Origin: Halobacteriales archaeon QS_4_62_28
GTDB lineage: Archaea; Halobacteriota; Halobacteria; Halobacteriales; Haloarculaceae
Assembly: GCA_003021685.1 (NCBI GenBank)
Contig: PXRO01000002.1
Coordinates: 1-53,160 of the forward strand
Direction of reading: 5' to 3'
Length of the DNA stretch: 53,160 nucleotides
Shown here: in pieces, positions 44,249 to 53,051 of the stretch
Position numbering within the stretch: position 1 is the stretch's first letter
How the letters are laid out: each line of letters starts with the position of its first letter
Position numbers and translations under genes: made by a program
The notes under the pieces: model-generated
The model's input: only the letters and a program-made list of their open reading frames with translations
The model's database searches: none
Told to the model about the DNA's origin: nothing

Positions 44249-45412
44249 CTACTGGCCGGCGTTCGCGAGGACGTCGAACCGGCGCAGGGTCGGGCCATGA
44301 AAGGCCAGACTCAACAGGAGGGCAGCGGCCGCACCAGCGGACAGGATATAGTACATCGACTGGACGCCGACCATATCCATCACCGTACCGGCACCCAGTT
44401 GCCCGAGAGCGCGCCCGGTGCCAAGGCCCAGCGCCGAGAGCACTGCCTGCCCGGTCGAGGTCAACCCTTCGGGCGCGAAGCGATGGGCGAAGTTGACGAT
44501 GGCGAGATAGTACAGTGCGAGACCGACGCCGAGAACGACCTGAACGGCGAGTATCGCCGCCTCCGTCGCGACCGCGGCGTAGACGAGGTACGTGCCGACG
44601 TACAGCGTGGCCCCCAGCGTCAACTGCGTGCGGTTGGTCAGGCCAATCTTGGCCATCGAGAGGAAGATCACTGCCTCACCGACCGTCTTGATCATCCAGG
44701 CTGTCCCGGTAAGGCCGTCGCCGGCCCCGATGGCCCGAACGTATACCGAAAAGTAGGCGCTCCCGGCGGAACTGACTCCGCCCAGCAACATCGCGACCGC
44801 GAGCAAGAGCAGGAAGCGACGGTTTGTCAGCAGATCGACTGCCTCGCGCCGGAGGTCGGGGGTCAGGTCGGTGTCGGTGTCTGGAAGGCCACGGACGATA
44901 CCCACGAGAACGACCATCCCGACGGCGTAGACGTAGAAGACGATCTCAGTCGCAAAACGCGAGAGGAGCCACCCGATAACGAGACTGCCGAGGCCGAAGG
45001 CAATCGACCCGAAGGCACGGACCTGCCCGTAGTCCAGGCCCTTCGAGAGGATCATCGCGTTCGCGATCGGTGTGATCGGCGAGCGAACTACCGACAGGAG
45101 CGCGGTCGCGAGCACCAGCAGCAGGAAGGGGTCGGGCACCCGGCCCGCCAGCGGAAAGGCGAGGACGACGACGCTTGCGACGCCGGCGGCCAGCAGCAAG
45201 ATCGGCTTCGACGCGGCGAACCGGTCAGCGAGGCCACCCCAAAGTGGCTGTGCGATCATCCCACCGACGACCAACACGGCCCCGAGTAGCCCCATCTGGC
45301 CGCCGGTCAGCCCCAGTTCCTCGAAGTAGGCGTTCCGGAAGACAGCGAAGCCGTTCGAGGACGCGAAAAAGACGAAGTACAGCAACTGGTACTGACGCTT
45401 TGCCCCGAACAC
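44249..45412 (-). CDS. MFS transporter (LacY/nucleoside:H+ symporter-like)
   Basis: 387 residues from GTG 45412, twelve predicted spans. GGMIAQPLWGGLADRF, the A motif of the MFS family, and the VRSPITPIANA and GQVRAFGSIAFGLGSLVIG blocks are seen; there is a cytoplasmic loop after span 6 (about residues 170-195, TDTDLTPDLRRE). Substrate not predictable. Confidence 0.85.
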   Translation of the reverse strand: MFGAKRQYQLLYFVFFASSNGFAVFRNAYFEELGLTGGQMGLLGAVLVVGGMIAQPLWGGLADRFAASKPILLLAAGVASVVVLAFPLAGRVPDPFLLLVLATALLSVVRSPITPIANAMILSKGLDYGQVRAFGSIAFGLGSLVIGWLLSRFATEIVFYVYAVGMVVLVGIVRGLPDTDTDLTPDLRREAVDLLTNRRFLLLLAVAMLLGGVSSAGSAYFSVYVRAIGAGDGLTGTAWMIKTVGEAVIFLSMAKIGLTNRTQLTLGATLYVGTYLVYAAVATEAAILAVQVVLGVGLALYYLAIVNFAHRFAPEGLTSTGQAVLSALGLGTGRALGQLGAGTVMDMVGVQSMYYILSAGAAAALLLSLAFHGPTLRRFDVLANAGQ

Positions 45413-45586
45413 GGAGTTCCGTCGCCGTTCCGGGCACTTGAATCTGGGGATACGATACCACAGCAGTTGTTAACGAGAACGGGCGTGTTGCGAATGGACC
45501 CGTCACACGGGTGCTCTCCGGTTCGCGATCACAGATCGGCCAACAGCCGGCGTTGCTTGAGATTCCTCCCGCTGGTCGGGATCTCG

Positions 45587-46129
45587 CTACTCGCGCTTCA
45601 CTTCGACGCCCTCGATCTTGATCGGCGTCGTGGGGGCGTCGTGCATGTCGGTGTCGACACTCCCGATTGCCTCGACCACGTCCATCCCGTCGACGACTTC
45701 CCCGAAGACGGCGTGCTTGTCGTCGAGGTGTGGCTGAGCGTCCAGCGTGATGAAGAACTGCGAGCCGTTCGTGTTGGGGCCGCTGTTGGCCATCGACAGC
45801 GTGCCGGGACCGTCGTGACGCAGTTCCGGGTGGAACTCGTCGTCGAAGGTGTATCCCGGGCCGCCGCGGCCGGTTCCCTGCGGATCGCCGGTCTGGAGCA
45901 TGAAGTCGTCGATAACGCGGTGGAACTCGACGCCTTCGTACAGCGAGTCGCCGCGGATCTCGCCCGTCTCTGGATCTTTCCACGTCGTCGTCTCGGGTGC
46001 TGGCTCGTCGTCTGCGGCCGGGTCGTGTCTGGCCAGATTGAGGAAGTTCTCGACTGTCTTGGGCGCGCGCTCGTCGTACAGTTCCAGTTCGATGTCGCCT
46101 TTCGACGTCGACAGCGTGACGCGGCTCAT
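45587..46129 (-). CDS. Peptidyl-prolyl cis-trans isomerase, cyclophilin type
   Basis: 180 residues from ATG 46129 (GTG 46135 is possible). Catalytic FHRVIDDFMLQTGDP (Arg and Gln), MANSGPNTNGSQFFIT and DDKHAVFGEVVDGMD. Cytosolic, no signal. Speeds proline isomerisation in folding. The insert DPAADDEPAPETTTWKDP is haloarchaeal and acidic. Confidence 0.95.
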   Translation of the reverse strand: MSRVTLSTSKGDIELELYDERAPKTVENFLNLARHDPAADDEPAPETTTWKDPETGEIRGDSLYEGVEFHRVIDDFMLQTGDPQGTGRGGPGYTFDDEFHPELRHDGPGTLSMANSGPNTNGSQFFITLDAQPHLDDKHAVFGEVVDGMDVVEAIGSVDTDMHDAPTTPIKIEGVEVKRE

Positions 46130-46179
46130 GTCCACCGGGAGGGCACCGGTGGGGAAAACGCTGGTGGTCGAACCCGGAC

Positions 46180-46776
46180 CTACGGCAGCGTCGCGAAGAC
46201 GAACTCGGTGCTGGAGCCGAGTGGGTCGTCGGTCGTCACGGTCCGAAGGTCGGTGAAGCCGGCGTCGCGAAGCTGCTGGAGTGATCGCTTGCGACCCGGC
46301 GCGGAAAAGAACATCGACCCGCCCATCCAGCCCCGCCGGACCGTCTCGAAGCGACCGCCGGGTAGCGTCATCAACAGTTGCCCGCCGGGACGGAGGACGC
46401 GAGCGAACTCCCGGTACACTGCGGGCTGGTCCTCGCGCGGAACGTGAAAGACGGCGTGGTACGCCGTGATAGCGTCAACGGCGTCATCGGCTACTGGCAT
46501 GGCGGTCATCTCCCCCTGAAGCAATCTTCCGTGGGGGACCCGCTGACTCGCGAGTTCGAGTCCACGGCGAGAGAAGTCGAGACCAATGCTTCCGGTCGGC
46601 AGCCGTGCCAGCGTCCGCTCCCCGTCGCCACAGCCCACGTCTAGCACAACTGGATCAGCCGGGAGTTCGTCGAGCAGGTCCCCGACGAGTGCGCTGTCGG
46701 CACCGTCAGGATCACGGTTGCGAGCGTACGCCTCGGCCACGTCGTCCCAGGCGTCGCGAATCGCTCTGCGGTCCAT
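46180..46776 (-). CDS. Class I SAM-dependent methyltransferase
   Basis: 198 residues from ATG 46776. Motif I VVLDVGCGDGERTLA, the acidic loop GLDFSRRG, motif IV VDAITAYHAVFH, then LRPGGQLLMTLPGG. Methyltransf_11 family; the substrate is unknown (TRM9-like or small molecule). Overlong upstream extensions lack family support. Confidence 0.88.
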   Translation of the reverse strand: MDRRAIRDAWDDVAEAYARNRDPDGADSALVGDLLDELPADPVVLDVGCGDGERTLARLPTGSIGLDFSRRGLELASQRVPHGRLLQGEMTAMPVADDAVDAITAYHAVFHVPREDQPAVYREFARVLRPGGQLLMTLPGGRFETVRRGWMGGSMFFSAPGRKRSLQQLRDAGFTDLRTVTTDDPLGSSTEFVFATLP

Positions 46777-46975
46777 GGCTCGCTGTCGGGACGCTAACCC
46801 CGTAGGTCTTGGGCGACGAGTCGACACTTCGTCTCGAACTCGCCTGGCGCGCGTTTCACGTCTACAGACTAAGCAGCCCCCGCATGTATGAACAGGAGTG
46901 CCCACGTGATCGTGACCCTGACGACTGTGAAAGACCACCGTATCATTTTTGACCCAGTAATACATGTAACACAAC

Positions 46976-47232
46976 ATGGCGTCTGTTAGTCTCCGAGTCC
47001 CGGACGAATTAAAGAGAAAGATGGACGAACACAGCGAAATCAACTGGAGTGCCGTAATCAGAGCAAACATCGAAGAAGAGATTGGGCGGTTAGAATCACG
47101 CAGCATCGGTCACGCGGTAGCTACGAGCGAGCGATTAAGCAATGAGATCGACGAAAGGGAAGTAAAAGACGAAAATACGGCGGAAACCATCCGTAAGTGG
47201 CGAGAGAAGCGATATGGAACTAATCTCGAGTA
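46976..47232 (+). CDS. VapB-type antitoxin (ribbon-helix-helix)
   Basis: 85 residues; N-terminal SVSLRVPDELKRKMDEHSEINWSAVIRANIEEEI is a ribbon-helix-helix DNA-binding motif, the rest a toxin-binding tail. Its stop overlaps the toxin start by one base. It should bind the PIN toxin and repress the operon. Annotated end lies at 47233 when the stop is included. Confidence 0.8.
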
Positions 47233-47652
47233 ATGTCTGAGATCGTTGTTGATACGAGCGTTGTCGTTAAATGGTACATCCCTGAACGGCACCATGAACA
47301 AGCTCGTGCGCTACGTGATGCGTATCTCGATGGGAAGTTTGACTTGATCGCTCCAGCACTCATGCCATTCGAGGCGGTTAATGCGCTCAAATACAGTGGT
47401 CATTACGAAGGGGAGCGTCTCGAAGAAGCCTCGGAATCACTTCCCGAATACGGGATCGATCTTGTCCCCATCAACAAAACTGGCCCTGTTGCAGAGATTG
47501 CAAATACTCTCGATATTACCGTCTACGATGCATCGTACATAGCACTCGCTCAGAAACTTGATACAAAAGTATATACTGCTGATGGGAATCTACTTGACGG
47601 CCTCGAAGGAGACTACAGCGAGTTGGCGGACCATATCAGAACGTATTCCTAA
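47233..47652 (+). CDS. VapC-family toxin, PIN-domain ribonuclease
   Basis: 139 residues. PIN residues: Asp7 (VVDTS), Glu47 (FEAVNAL), Asp99 (YDASYIALA), and Asp117 (YTADGNLL), the four acidic metal ligands. Cleaves RNA when released from VapB. First of two TA pairs near tRNA-Pro. Confidence 0.88.
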   Translation: MSEIVVDTSVVVKWYIPERHHEQARALRDAYLDGKFDLIAPALMPFEAVNALKYSGHYEGERLEEASESLPEYGIDLVPINKTGPVAEIANTLDITVYDASYIALAQKLDTKVYTADGNLLDGLEGDYSELADHIRTYS

Positions 47653-48076
47653 GAAGTGGTTCAGTTTCGCGCCAAATTTTAATAAAGAAACCACACTACT
47701 ATCTACTGTTAGCGTCCCGGCTGGTGTGATCCGGGCGTGGGAGCGCCCAGCACTAGCCACTCGGCCAGCGCGCATCAGGTAGATACCCACCCCTCGTTGT
47801 AAGTAGTGTGACAGATTGTTGAAACAAGTTGTCGTCCACATCACGATTCAGTCTCTCGACCGAGAGTTGATCGTGGACTTCCAAACCGACTTGATCTCTC
47901 CGTCACGGTCAACGGTCACGATCACCGTGAACTCGTGGACTCGTTCCACCTCGTCACACAGTACTGACTCGCAGAATCTAGTTTTTTCGGTCGCGAAGGT
48001 CGGCCGACAGCCAGTTCTCGTTCCCGAACTCCAGTCGCATCGCCATCCTCACTCATCGGCCGCCGTGAGATCGGCG
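47653..48076. other. Intergenic between two TA modules, with a frameshifted small frame
   Basis: 424 nt. CACACTACT (47691-47699) and AGTAGTGTG (47805-47813) form an imperfect distant pair; the rest of the first half is featureless. The second half contains the frameshifted minus-strand frame at 47848-48046. Confidence 0.4.
47848..48046 (-). pseudogene. Frameshifted small gene, unknown product
   Basis: From ATG 48046 the minus strand reads MRLEFGNENWLSADLRDRKN and stops, just after a run of six A (47982-47987). Removing one A continues the frame as KTRFCESVLCDEVERVHEF, TVIVTVDRDGEIKSVWKSTI and a stop at 47848-47850: a coherent 65-residue protein. Either a real mutation or a sequencing error. 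I do not recognise the family. Confidence 0.5.
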
Positions 48077-48478
48077 TCATTCAGTGTGAATAACGTCTAT
48101 GTCCGTGAGTTGCCTGATCGGTTCTTCATCGAAGTCGTTGCTGTTGTGCGTGATGAACAGACCGCCGGCTTCGTGGGCTGTCGCGAGGTTCAGCAGGTCT
48201 ATGGCGTCGAGGGTGACGCCCTGCAACTGTAGCTTCTGATCGAGGTAGGCGGCTTCGAGTGCTGTGTCGTTTGTGAACGGAAGGATTCGGTCGAAGCTGG
48301 ATCGAAGATGTTGCTGTTCTTGGAGCATATCGGCCCGGCTGCTGTGGAACTGGAACGATTCCCACGCGACGTGTGAGGGGATCGTCCACTCCTCAGTGCT
48401 GTACTGCTGAAGGTGTTGTACGACCGCTTCCTCGGAGTTTCGTAGCTTCACCAGAACGTCCCTGTCAAGGACGATCAT
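48077..48478 (-). CDS. VapC-family toxin, PIN domain
   Basis: 133 residues. Asp5 or Asp7 in VLDRDVLVKL, Glu40 in WESF, Asp94 in LDAIDLLNLATA and Asp115 in THNSNDF. PIN nuclease fold; partner of the antitoxin starting directly upstream. Residue spacing suggests a distinct PIN subfamily from the pair at 47233. Confidence 0.85.
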   Translation of the reverse strand: MIVLDRDVLVKLRNSEEAVVQHLQQYSTEEWTIPSHVAWESFQFHSSRADMLQEQQHLRSSFDRILPFTNDTALEAAYLDQKLQLQGVTLDAIDLLNLATAHEAGGLFITHNSNDFDEEPIRQLTDIDVIHTE

Positions 48479-48694
48479 CTACCGGCGTTCTTCTAGCGAA
48501 TCGTTCAGTCGATCTCTCGCGTTGTCCATTTCTTCAATCTCCTCGTCGCCGATGGGCGGGAGTGATTCGGCGATTGCCTCTACGTCCTTCTCGGTCCGGC
48601 TCAAGCGATCAAGGAGGTCGTTGAAACTCTCGTCGTCTCGTTTGAGATCACGGAGCCGTTCCTTCACGTCGTCGGTGACTCGAATTGTGCTCAT
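48479..48694 (-). CDS. VapB-type antitoxin
   Basis: 71 residues from ATG 48694. STIRVTDDVKERLRDLKRDDESF is a ribbon-helix-helix-like N-terminus, followed by an acidic helix LPPIGDEEIEEMDNARDRL. It abuts the toxin (stop 48479, toxin start 48478). The tandem 9-mers just upstream are candidate operators. Confidence 0.82.
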   Translation of the reverse strand: MSTIRVTDDVKERLRDLKRDDESFNDLLDRLSRTEKDVEAIAESLPPIGDEEIEEMDNARDRLNDSLEERR

Positions 48695-48696
48695 GT

Positions 48697-48714
48697 GTGT
48701 ACGTTGTGTACGCT
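48697..48714. promoter_or_regulatory. Tandem 9-bp operator candidate upstream of antitoxin
   Basis: GTGTACGTT (48697-48705) and GTGTACGCT (48706-48714) in tandem, directly before the antitoxin ATG; likely autoregulatory site for the VapB dimer. Confidence 0.4.
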
Positions 48715-48735
48715 CTGTTGGTATCTCTTTCGCCA

Positions 48736-48900
48736 CTACAGCCAGTCCACTTTCTCGCGCTCTCGAAGCTGCGCCTCGGGACTGTGAGTCCCCCGGTAGT
48801 GATCTAGAAGCGTCTCCAGATCGTCCCAGCCCCCCCAGTCGCAGACGACCATCGCGTCAATGTCGGCCGACCGGAGGCTCGTCGCGCTGCTCTTCATCGT
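48736..48900 (-). pseudogene. C-terminal remnant of a site-specific integrase
   Basis: About 53 residues on the minus strand: SLRSADIDAMVVCDWGG, DDLETLLDHYRGTHSPEAQ and REREKVDWL, the C-terminal tyrosine-recombinase signature (GGWxxLxTLLDHYRG). The catalytic core is missing. It lies right beside the 3' end of tRNA-Pro, the classic attachment site. Confidence 0.75.
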
Positions 48901-48915
48901 CGTTCGGCGGAAAAA

Positions 48916-48988
48916 TGGGCCGGCGCGAATTCGAATCGCGGTTACGGCCACCCGAAGGCCGAAGGATACCAAGCTACCCCACCGGCCC
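48916..48988 (-). tRNA. tRNA-Pro (anticodon CGG)
   Basis: 73 nt on the minus strand. Acceptor GGGCCGG pairs with CCGGCCC, the anticodon stem CGGCC/GGCCG flanks loop TTCGGGT with CGG, and the T-arm is CGCGATTCGAATTCGCG. Discriminator A. It appears intact. Confidence 0.9.
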
Positions 48989-49147
48989 GTGCGATAGCAG
49001 ATGATCAATCGGTCAGCGACGGTTTAATCGTTGCGACTCGGCGTCAGTGAACACTTCTGGGATCGAACGTCCGTGAGCCTCACGGACGGTCGACCGATCC
49101 CCAGAAACTATTTATGCGAGGCTAGTTACTCACTATCTGAGTAACCA

Positions 49148-50323
49148 ATGACGATCCTCGTCACTGGCGGTGACGGCTACCTCGGGTGGCCGACCGCCCT
49201 GCGTATCGCCGACCGAACCGACGACAGAGTCGTCCTCGTGGACAACTTCGCCCGGCGCGGGTGGGTCGAGGAGGTCGGGGCGACCAGTGCCACGCCGGTC
49301 GCGAGCATCGACGAGCGCCTCGATGCGGCCCGCGAGGTCCACGACCAGTCGAACCTCTCTTTCGTCGAGGGCGACCTCGCCGAGCGGTCCTTCGTCGACG
49401 AACTGCTGACGGTCCACGAACCCGACGTCATTGTCCACACCGCGGCCCAGCCCTCCGCGCCGTACTCTCAGATCAACGGCGAGCGGGCCAACTACACCCA
49501 GCACAACAACCTTCAGGCGACCCGGAACCTGCTGTGGGGTCTCGAAGAACACGATCTGACGGACACCCACTTCGTCGAGACCACTACGACGGGCATCTAC
49601 GGCGCACCGGAGTTTCCTATTCCCGAGGGCGGGTCGACAATGATCAACGACGGCGAGCGCGACGCGGTGCCGTTCCCGGCGATGTCGGGGAGCTGGTATC
49701 ACATGACCAAATCGCACGACGCGGCTAACATGCGTCTGGCGAACCAGCAGTTCGACATCCCCATTTCGGACGTTCGAACGGCCATCGTCTACGGCACCGA
49801 GACCGAAGAGACGCGGGCTGACGACCGCCTCAAGACGCGTTTTGACTTCGATTACTACTTCGGTACCGTCACCCACCGGTTCTGTGCACAGGCCATCGCG
49901 GGGTATCCGGTCACCGTCTACGGCAAGGGCGAGCAGCGAAAGCCCTTCGTCGGCCTCGAAGACGCCGTCGAGGGTCTGGCCCGCCTCGCGCTCACCGACC
50001 CGGACGACCGGCCGGACGACCTGACCGTCTACAACCAGGTGACGCGGGCGATCAGTATCGTCGAAATCGCCGAGACCATCGCCGAGGTGGCCCGCGAGTT
50101 CGAACTCGACGTGGCCGTCGAGCACTTCGAGAACCCGCGTGACGAGGACGAGACCCACAAGATGGAAATCGAAAACGACCGCTACGCCGACCTGATCGAC
50201 GGCCAGGACCAGCCCGTCGAGAGCGGCGTCCGGGACATCTTCGAGACGCTGTCGCGCTATGATGACACCATCGCCGCACACGAGGACCGGTTCCTGCCGG
50301 GCGTCCTCGAAGACGAGGCCTGA
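49148..50323 (+). CDS. UDP-sulfoquinovose synthase (SQD1/Agl3-like)
   Basis: 391 residues. The motif TGGDGYLGWPTALRIADR is characteristic of SQD1, and the active-site region TTTTGIYG (147 region) with Tyr184 and Lys188 in SWYHMTKSHDA agree with the SQD1 Thr/Tyr/Lys triad. It joins sulfite to UDP-glucose to form UDP-sulfoquinovose, known from chloroplast sulfolipid and from the Sulfolobus glycoprotein glycan (Agl3). In haloarchaea the product would go to an envelope glycan or lipid. It heads an operon with two further epimerases. Confidence 0.85.
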   Translation: MTILVTGGDGYLGWPTALRIADRTDDRVVLVDNFARRGWVEEVGATSATPVASIDERLDAAREVHDQSNLSFVEGDLAERSFVDELLTVHEPDVIVHTAAQPSAPYSQINGERANYTQHNNLQATRNLLWGLEEHDLTDTHFVETTTTGIYGAPEFPIPEGGSTMINDGERDAVPFPAMSGSWYHMTKSHDAANMRLANQQFDIPISDVRTAIVYGTETEETRADDRLKTRFDFDYYFGTVTHRFCAQAIAGYPVTVYGKGEQRKPFVGLEDAVEGLARLALTDPDDRPDDLTVYNQVTRAISIVEIAETIAEVAREFELDVAVEHFENPRDEDETHKMEIENDRYADLIDGQDQPVESGVRDIFETLSRYDDTIAAHEDRFLPGVLEDEA

Positions 50324-50324
50324 G

Positions 50325-51260
50325 ATGGACGTGCTTGTTACGGGGGCGTGTGGGTACATCGGCAGTGCGTTGCTCCCGTTGCTCGGTGCCGACGAGCGTG
50401 TCGACCGCGTCGTCGTCCTCGACGACCTCTCTACCGGGTCGCCCCGCGCACTGCTTGGCACGCTCGACGGTGACATGGACTTTCGGCAGGGCGACGTTCG
50501 GGAGTACGGCGATGTCGAGAGTGCGATGCGCGGCGTCGACCGCGTGGTCCACCTGGCGGCGATCACGGGGGCGGCGAGCACCCACGACCGCCGCGACGAG
50601 ACGTTCGCGGTCAACTACGAGGGGACGGAGAACGTCCTCACTGCGGCGGGCAAACTCGGGATCGACCACGTCGTCTTCGCCTCGTCGTGCAACGTCTACG
50701 GTCGCGCGACCAGCACCGACATCGACGAGTCGGTCGATCCGGACCCGATCAACCCCTACGCGGAGTCGAAACTGGCATCCGAGACGTTGCTGGCCGACTA
50801 CTGCGAGGAGTTCGACATGACCGGGACCGCACTGCGAATGGCGACGAACTTCGGCTTCTCACCGGGCGTGCGCTTCAATCTCGTCGTCAACTACTTCGTG
50901 TTCCGCGCGCTCACCGGTCGACCGCTGACGGTGTACGGCGACGGGTCGAACTGGCGGCCGTTCGTCCACGTCGAGGACGCCGCCCGGGCCTACGCTGGGG
51001 CGGTCCTGTCTCCCGAGGACTGGTCCGAGCCGGTGTACAACGTCGGCAGTAGCGAGCACAACTACCGGATCGCAGAGATCGCCGACATCGTCGCCGAGGA
51101 AGTCGCCCCGGTCGACGTGACGTATCTCGAAGACGAACACCCCGGTCCGTCGTATCACGCCAACTTCGACCGACTTGCGACGACTGGCTTCGAACCGACC
51201 TGGACGCTCAGAGACGGCGTCCGAGACCTTGCAGCCCAATTCACCACCACTGACCAATGA
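50325..51260 (+). CDS. NAD-dependent sugar epimerase/dehydratase
   Basis: 311 residues from ATG 50325. Extended SDR: GACGYIG (8-14), ASSCNVYG (119-126), and Tyr145/Lys149 in NPYAESK. Overlaps the next gene by four bases. It probably modifies a nucleotide sugar of the sulfoquinovose or glycan pathway; the product is unknown. Confidence 0.88.
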   Translation: MDVLVTGACGYIGSALLPLLGADERVDRVVVLDDLSTGSPRALLGTLDGDMDFRQGDVREYGDVESAMRGVDRVVHLAAITGAASTHDRRDETFAVNYEGTENVLTAAGKLGIDHVVFASSCNVYGRATSTDIDESVDPDPINPYAESKLASETLLADYCEEFDMTGTALRMATNFGFSPGVRFNLVVNYFVFRALTGRPLTVYGDGSNWRPFVHVEDAARAYAGAVLSPEDWSEPVYNVGSSEHNYRIAEIADIVAEEVAPVDVTYLEDEHPGPSYHANFDRLATTGFEPTWTLRDGVRDLAAQFTTTDQ

Positions 51261-52243
51261 CTACTGACGAACACGACTCGCCCCACGTCGCGGTCACCGG
51301 CGCTGCGGGCTACATCGGCAGTCGCGTCGTTTCCGACCTACAGGACTCTCACCCCGAGTGGGAGATCACCGCCCTCGACAACTTCTATCTCGGTGCTGTC
51401 AGACAGATCGGTGATGTCGCGGTCGAGCACGTCGACATTCGGAACCGGGATCGACTCGAAGACGCGCTCGCGGGTGCAGATGCCGTCTTGCACTTGGCCG
51501 CTATCTCCGGTGTCGACGACTGCGAGTCCAATTCGGATCTGGCCTACGAGGTCAACGTCCAGGGGACCAACAACGTCGCGTGGTTCTGCCGAAAGACCGG
51601 CGCGGCGCTGGCCTTCCCCTTCTCGATGGCCGTCATCGGTGACCCGCAGTCGTTCCCGATCACCGTCGCCCATCCGCGAGACCCGATGAACTGGTACGGC
51701 CGGACGAAGCTACTGAGCGAGCGCGCGATTCAGGACTTCGCCGACGGTGCGTTCCCGGCCCACCAGTTCATGATCTCGAATCTCTACGGCGAGCACGAGA
51801 TCGACGGCGCGACGGTGTCGAAAGGGACCGTGATCAACTTCTTCGTCGACCGCGCGCTGGCCGGCGAAACCCTGACCGTGTACGAACCCGGCACGCAGTC
51901 GCGGAACTTCATCCACGTCAAAGACGTGGCACGGGCGTACGTGCTGAGTTGCGAACGCCTGCTGGACCAGCGAGCAGCCGGCGAGACCGGCGTCGAGACG
52001 TTCGAACTCGCCAGTGACGAGGACCCGAGTGTCGAGGCTGTCGCCGAACTCGTCTGTGACATCGCTGCGGAGGAGGCCGACATCGAGGCCGACGTCGCGC
52101 TGGTCGAGAACCCTCGTGGTGACGACGAGACGCTCGTCGACTCGTTTACCGTCGACACGACTGCTGCCCGCCAGCGGCTTGGCTGGCGTGCCGAGTTCGA
52201 TGTCGCCTCGGCGATCCGGGACGCGTTCACAGCGGATTCTTGA
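51257..52243 (+). CDS. NAD-dependent sugar epimerase/dehydratase, second
   Basis: 328 residues. GAAGYIG (15-21), FPFSMAVIGD (serine region), and Tyr147/Lys151 in NWYGRTK. Overlaps the previous by four bases (ATGA), so co-translated. Differs clearly in sequence from the preceding gene, so likely a different sugar step. Confidence 0.88.
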   Translation: MTTDEHDSPHVAVTGAAGYIGSRVVSDLQDSHPEWEITALDNFYLGAVRQIGDVAVEHVDIRNRDRLEDALAGADAVLHLAAISGVDDCESNSDLAYEVNVQGTNNVAWFCRKTGAALAFPFSMAVIGDPQSFPITVAHPRDPMNWYGRTKLLSERAIQDFADGAFPAHQFMISNLYGEHEIDGATVSKGTVINFFVDRALAGETLTVYEPGTQSRNFIHVKDVARAYVLSCERLLDQRAAGETGVETFELASDEDPSVEAVAELVCDIAAEEADIEADVALVENPRGDDETLVDSFTVDTTAARQRLGWRAEFDVASAIRDAFTADS

Positions 52244-52259
52244 GTGGCTGCCCTCGACG

Positions 52260-52311
52260 TTGCGACGCTCGTCTGCTAGTCGCGCTTGCGACGCTTATCT
52301 GCTAGTCGCGC
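52260..52311. repeat. Tandem duplication, 26 bp twice
   Basis: Units 52260-52285 and 52286-52311, differing at two positions, lie at the 3' end of the DUF7260 gene and duplicate its stop region (CTAGTCGCGC). A recent slippage or recombination event. Confidence 0.7.
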
Positions 52312-53051
52312 TCCTGAAACACGACAGAATCGAGCAGGCGGGCAACAGCGGTGAGGACGGGATACGTCCACGGTCCCTCGCTGTAGAGGTATTCACAGAG
52401 GTTGTGACCGTCGAGATAGGCCACCGATGTCCGTTTATCGAGCACTGACTGGCGGGTCTGGAGCACGTCGTCCAGTCGCTCGATGAACCGCTGTCGGTAC
52501 CACGCCGGGACGATATTGGTATCGAACTCGTCGAGGAGTGTCTCGAGGTCCTGACAGAGCGACCCGAGTGACGCTCGCTCCGTACTGAGAGTGTCGTGGA
52601 ACTCACCGCGCTCTGTCGCGCTCTGTTCGGCCGCAGTGACGAGCGCGTCCTTGTGATACGCTGTAAACGAGATACCATTAGTCGGTTCGAAGAGTTCCGC
52701 GAGTTCCGGGCCGAACTCGGCGACCAGGCTCTCGCCGATGGTCTCGTCGTACACGTCGGTGTAGTGTGGCACGGCCATCACGGTCTCCCGGTACGCAGCA
52801 CGTAGCTCTGCCGCTCTCTGTGGCGGTGACTCGCCGGACGCGCTCTCGATTGGCAGCGTCTGGGTCGGTGTCGAGACGGTCGGCACCGCTGACACCCGGG
52901 CCGCGAATTCCTCGAATGCCGTCTGCTCGTTTTCGACCTCGCGGTACTCCTGCTCTGCGACCTCGATGGCGTCCCTCAGCGGACCAAGCACGTGCTGGCG
53001 CAGGGCAGACAGATACTGGTGTGGGCCCTCGGACGTAGTTGCTTCAGTCAT
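52302..53051 (-). CDS. DUF7260-family protein, haloarchaeal
   Basis: 249 residues, soluble, mainly helical with Glu/Gln-rich coiled-coil segments (REVENEQTAFEEFAARV and ERGEFHDTLSTERASLGSL) and the family's ending YLDGHNLCEYLYSEGPWTYPVLTAVARLLDS. Function unknown. The 26-bp tandem duplicate covers its stop codon. Confidence 0.8.
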   Translation of the reverse strand: MTEATTSEGPHQYLSALRQHVLGPLRDAIEVAEQEYREVENEQTAFEEFAARVSAVPTVSTPTQTLPIESASGESPPQRAAELRAAYRETVMAVPHYTDVYDETIGESLVAEFGPELAELFEPTNGISFTAYHKDALVTAAEQSATERGEFHDTLSTERASLGSLCQDLETLLDEFDTNIVPAWYRQRFIERLDDVLQTRQSVLDKRTSVAYLDGHNLCEYLYSEGPWTYPVLTAVARLLDSVVFQERD

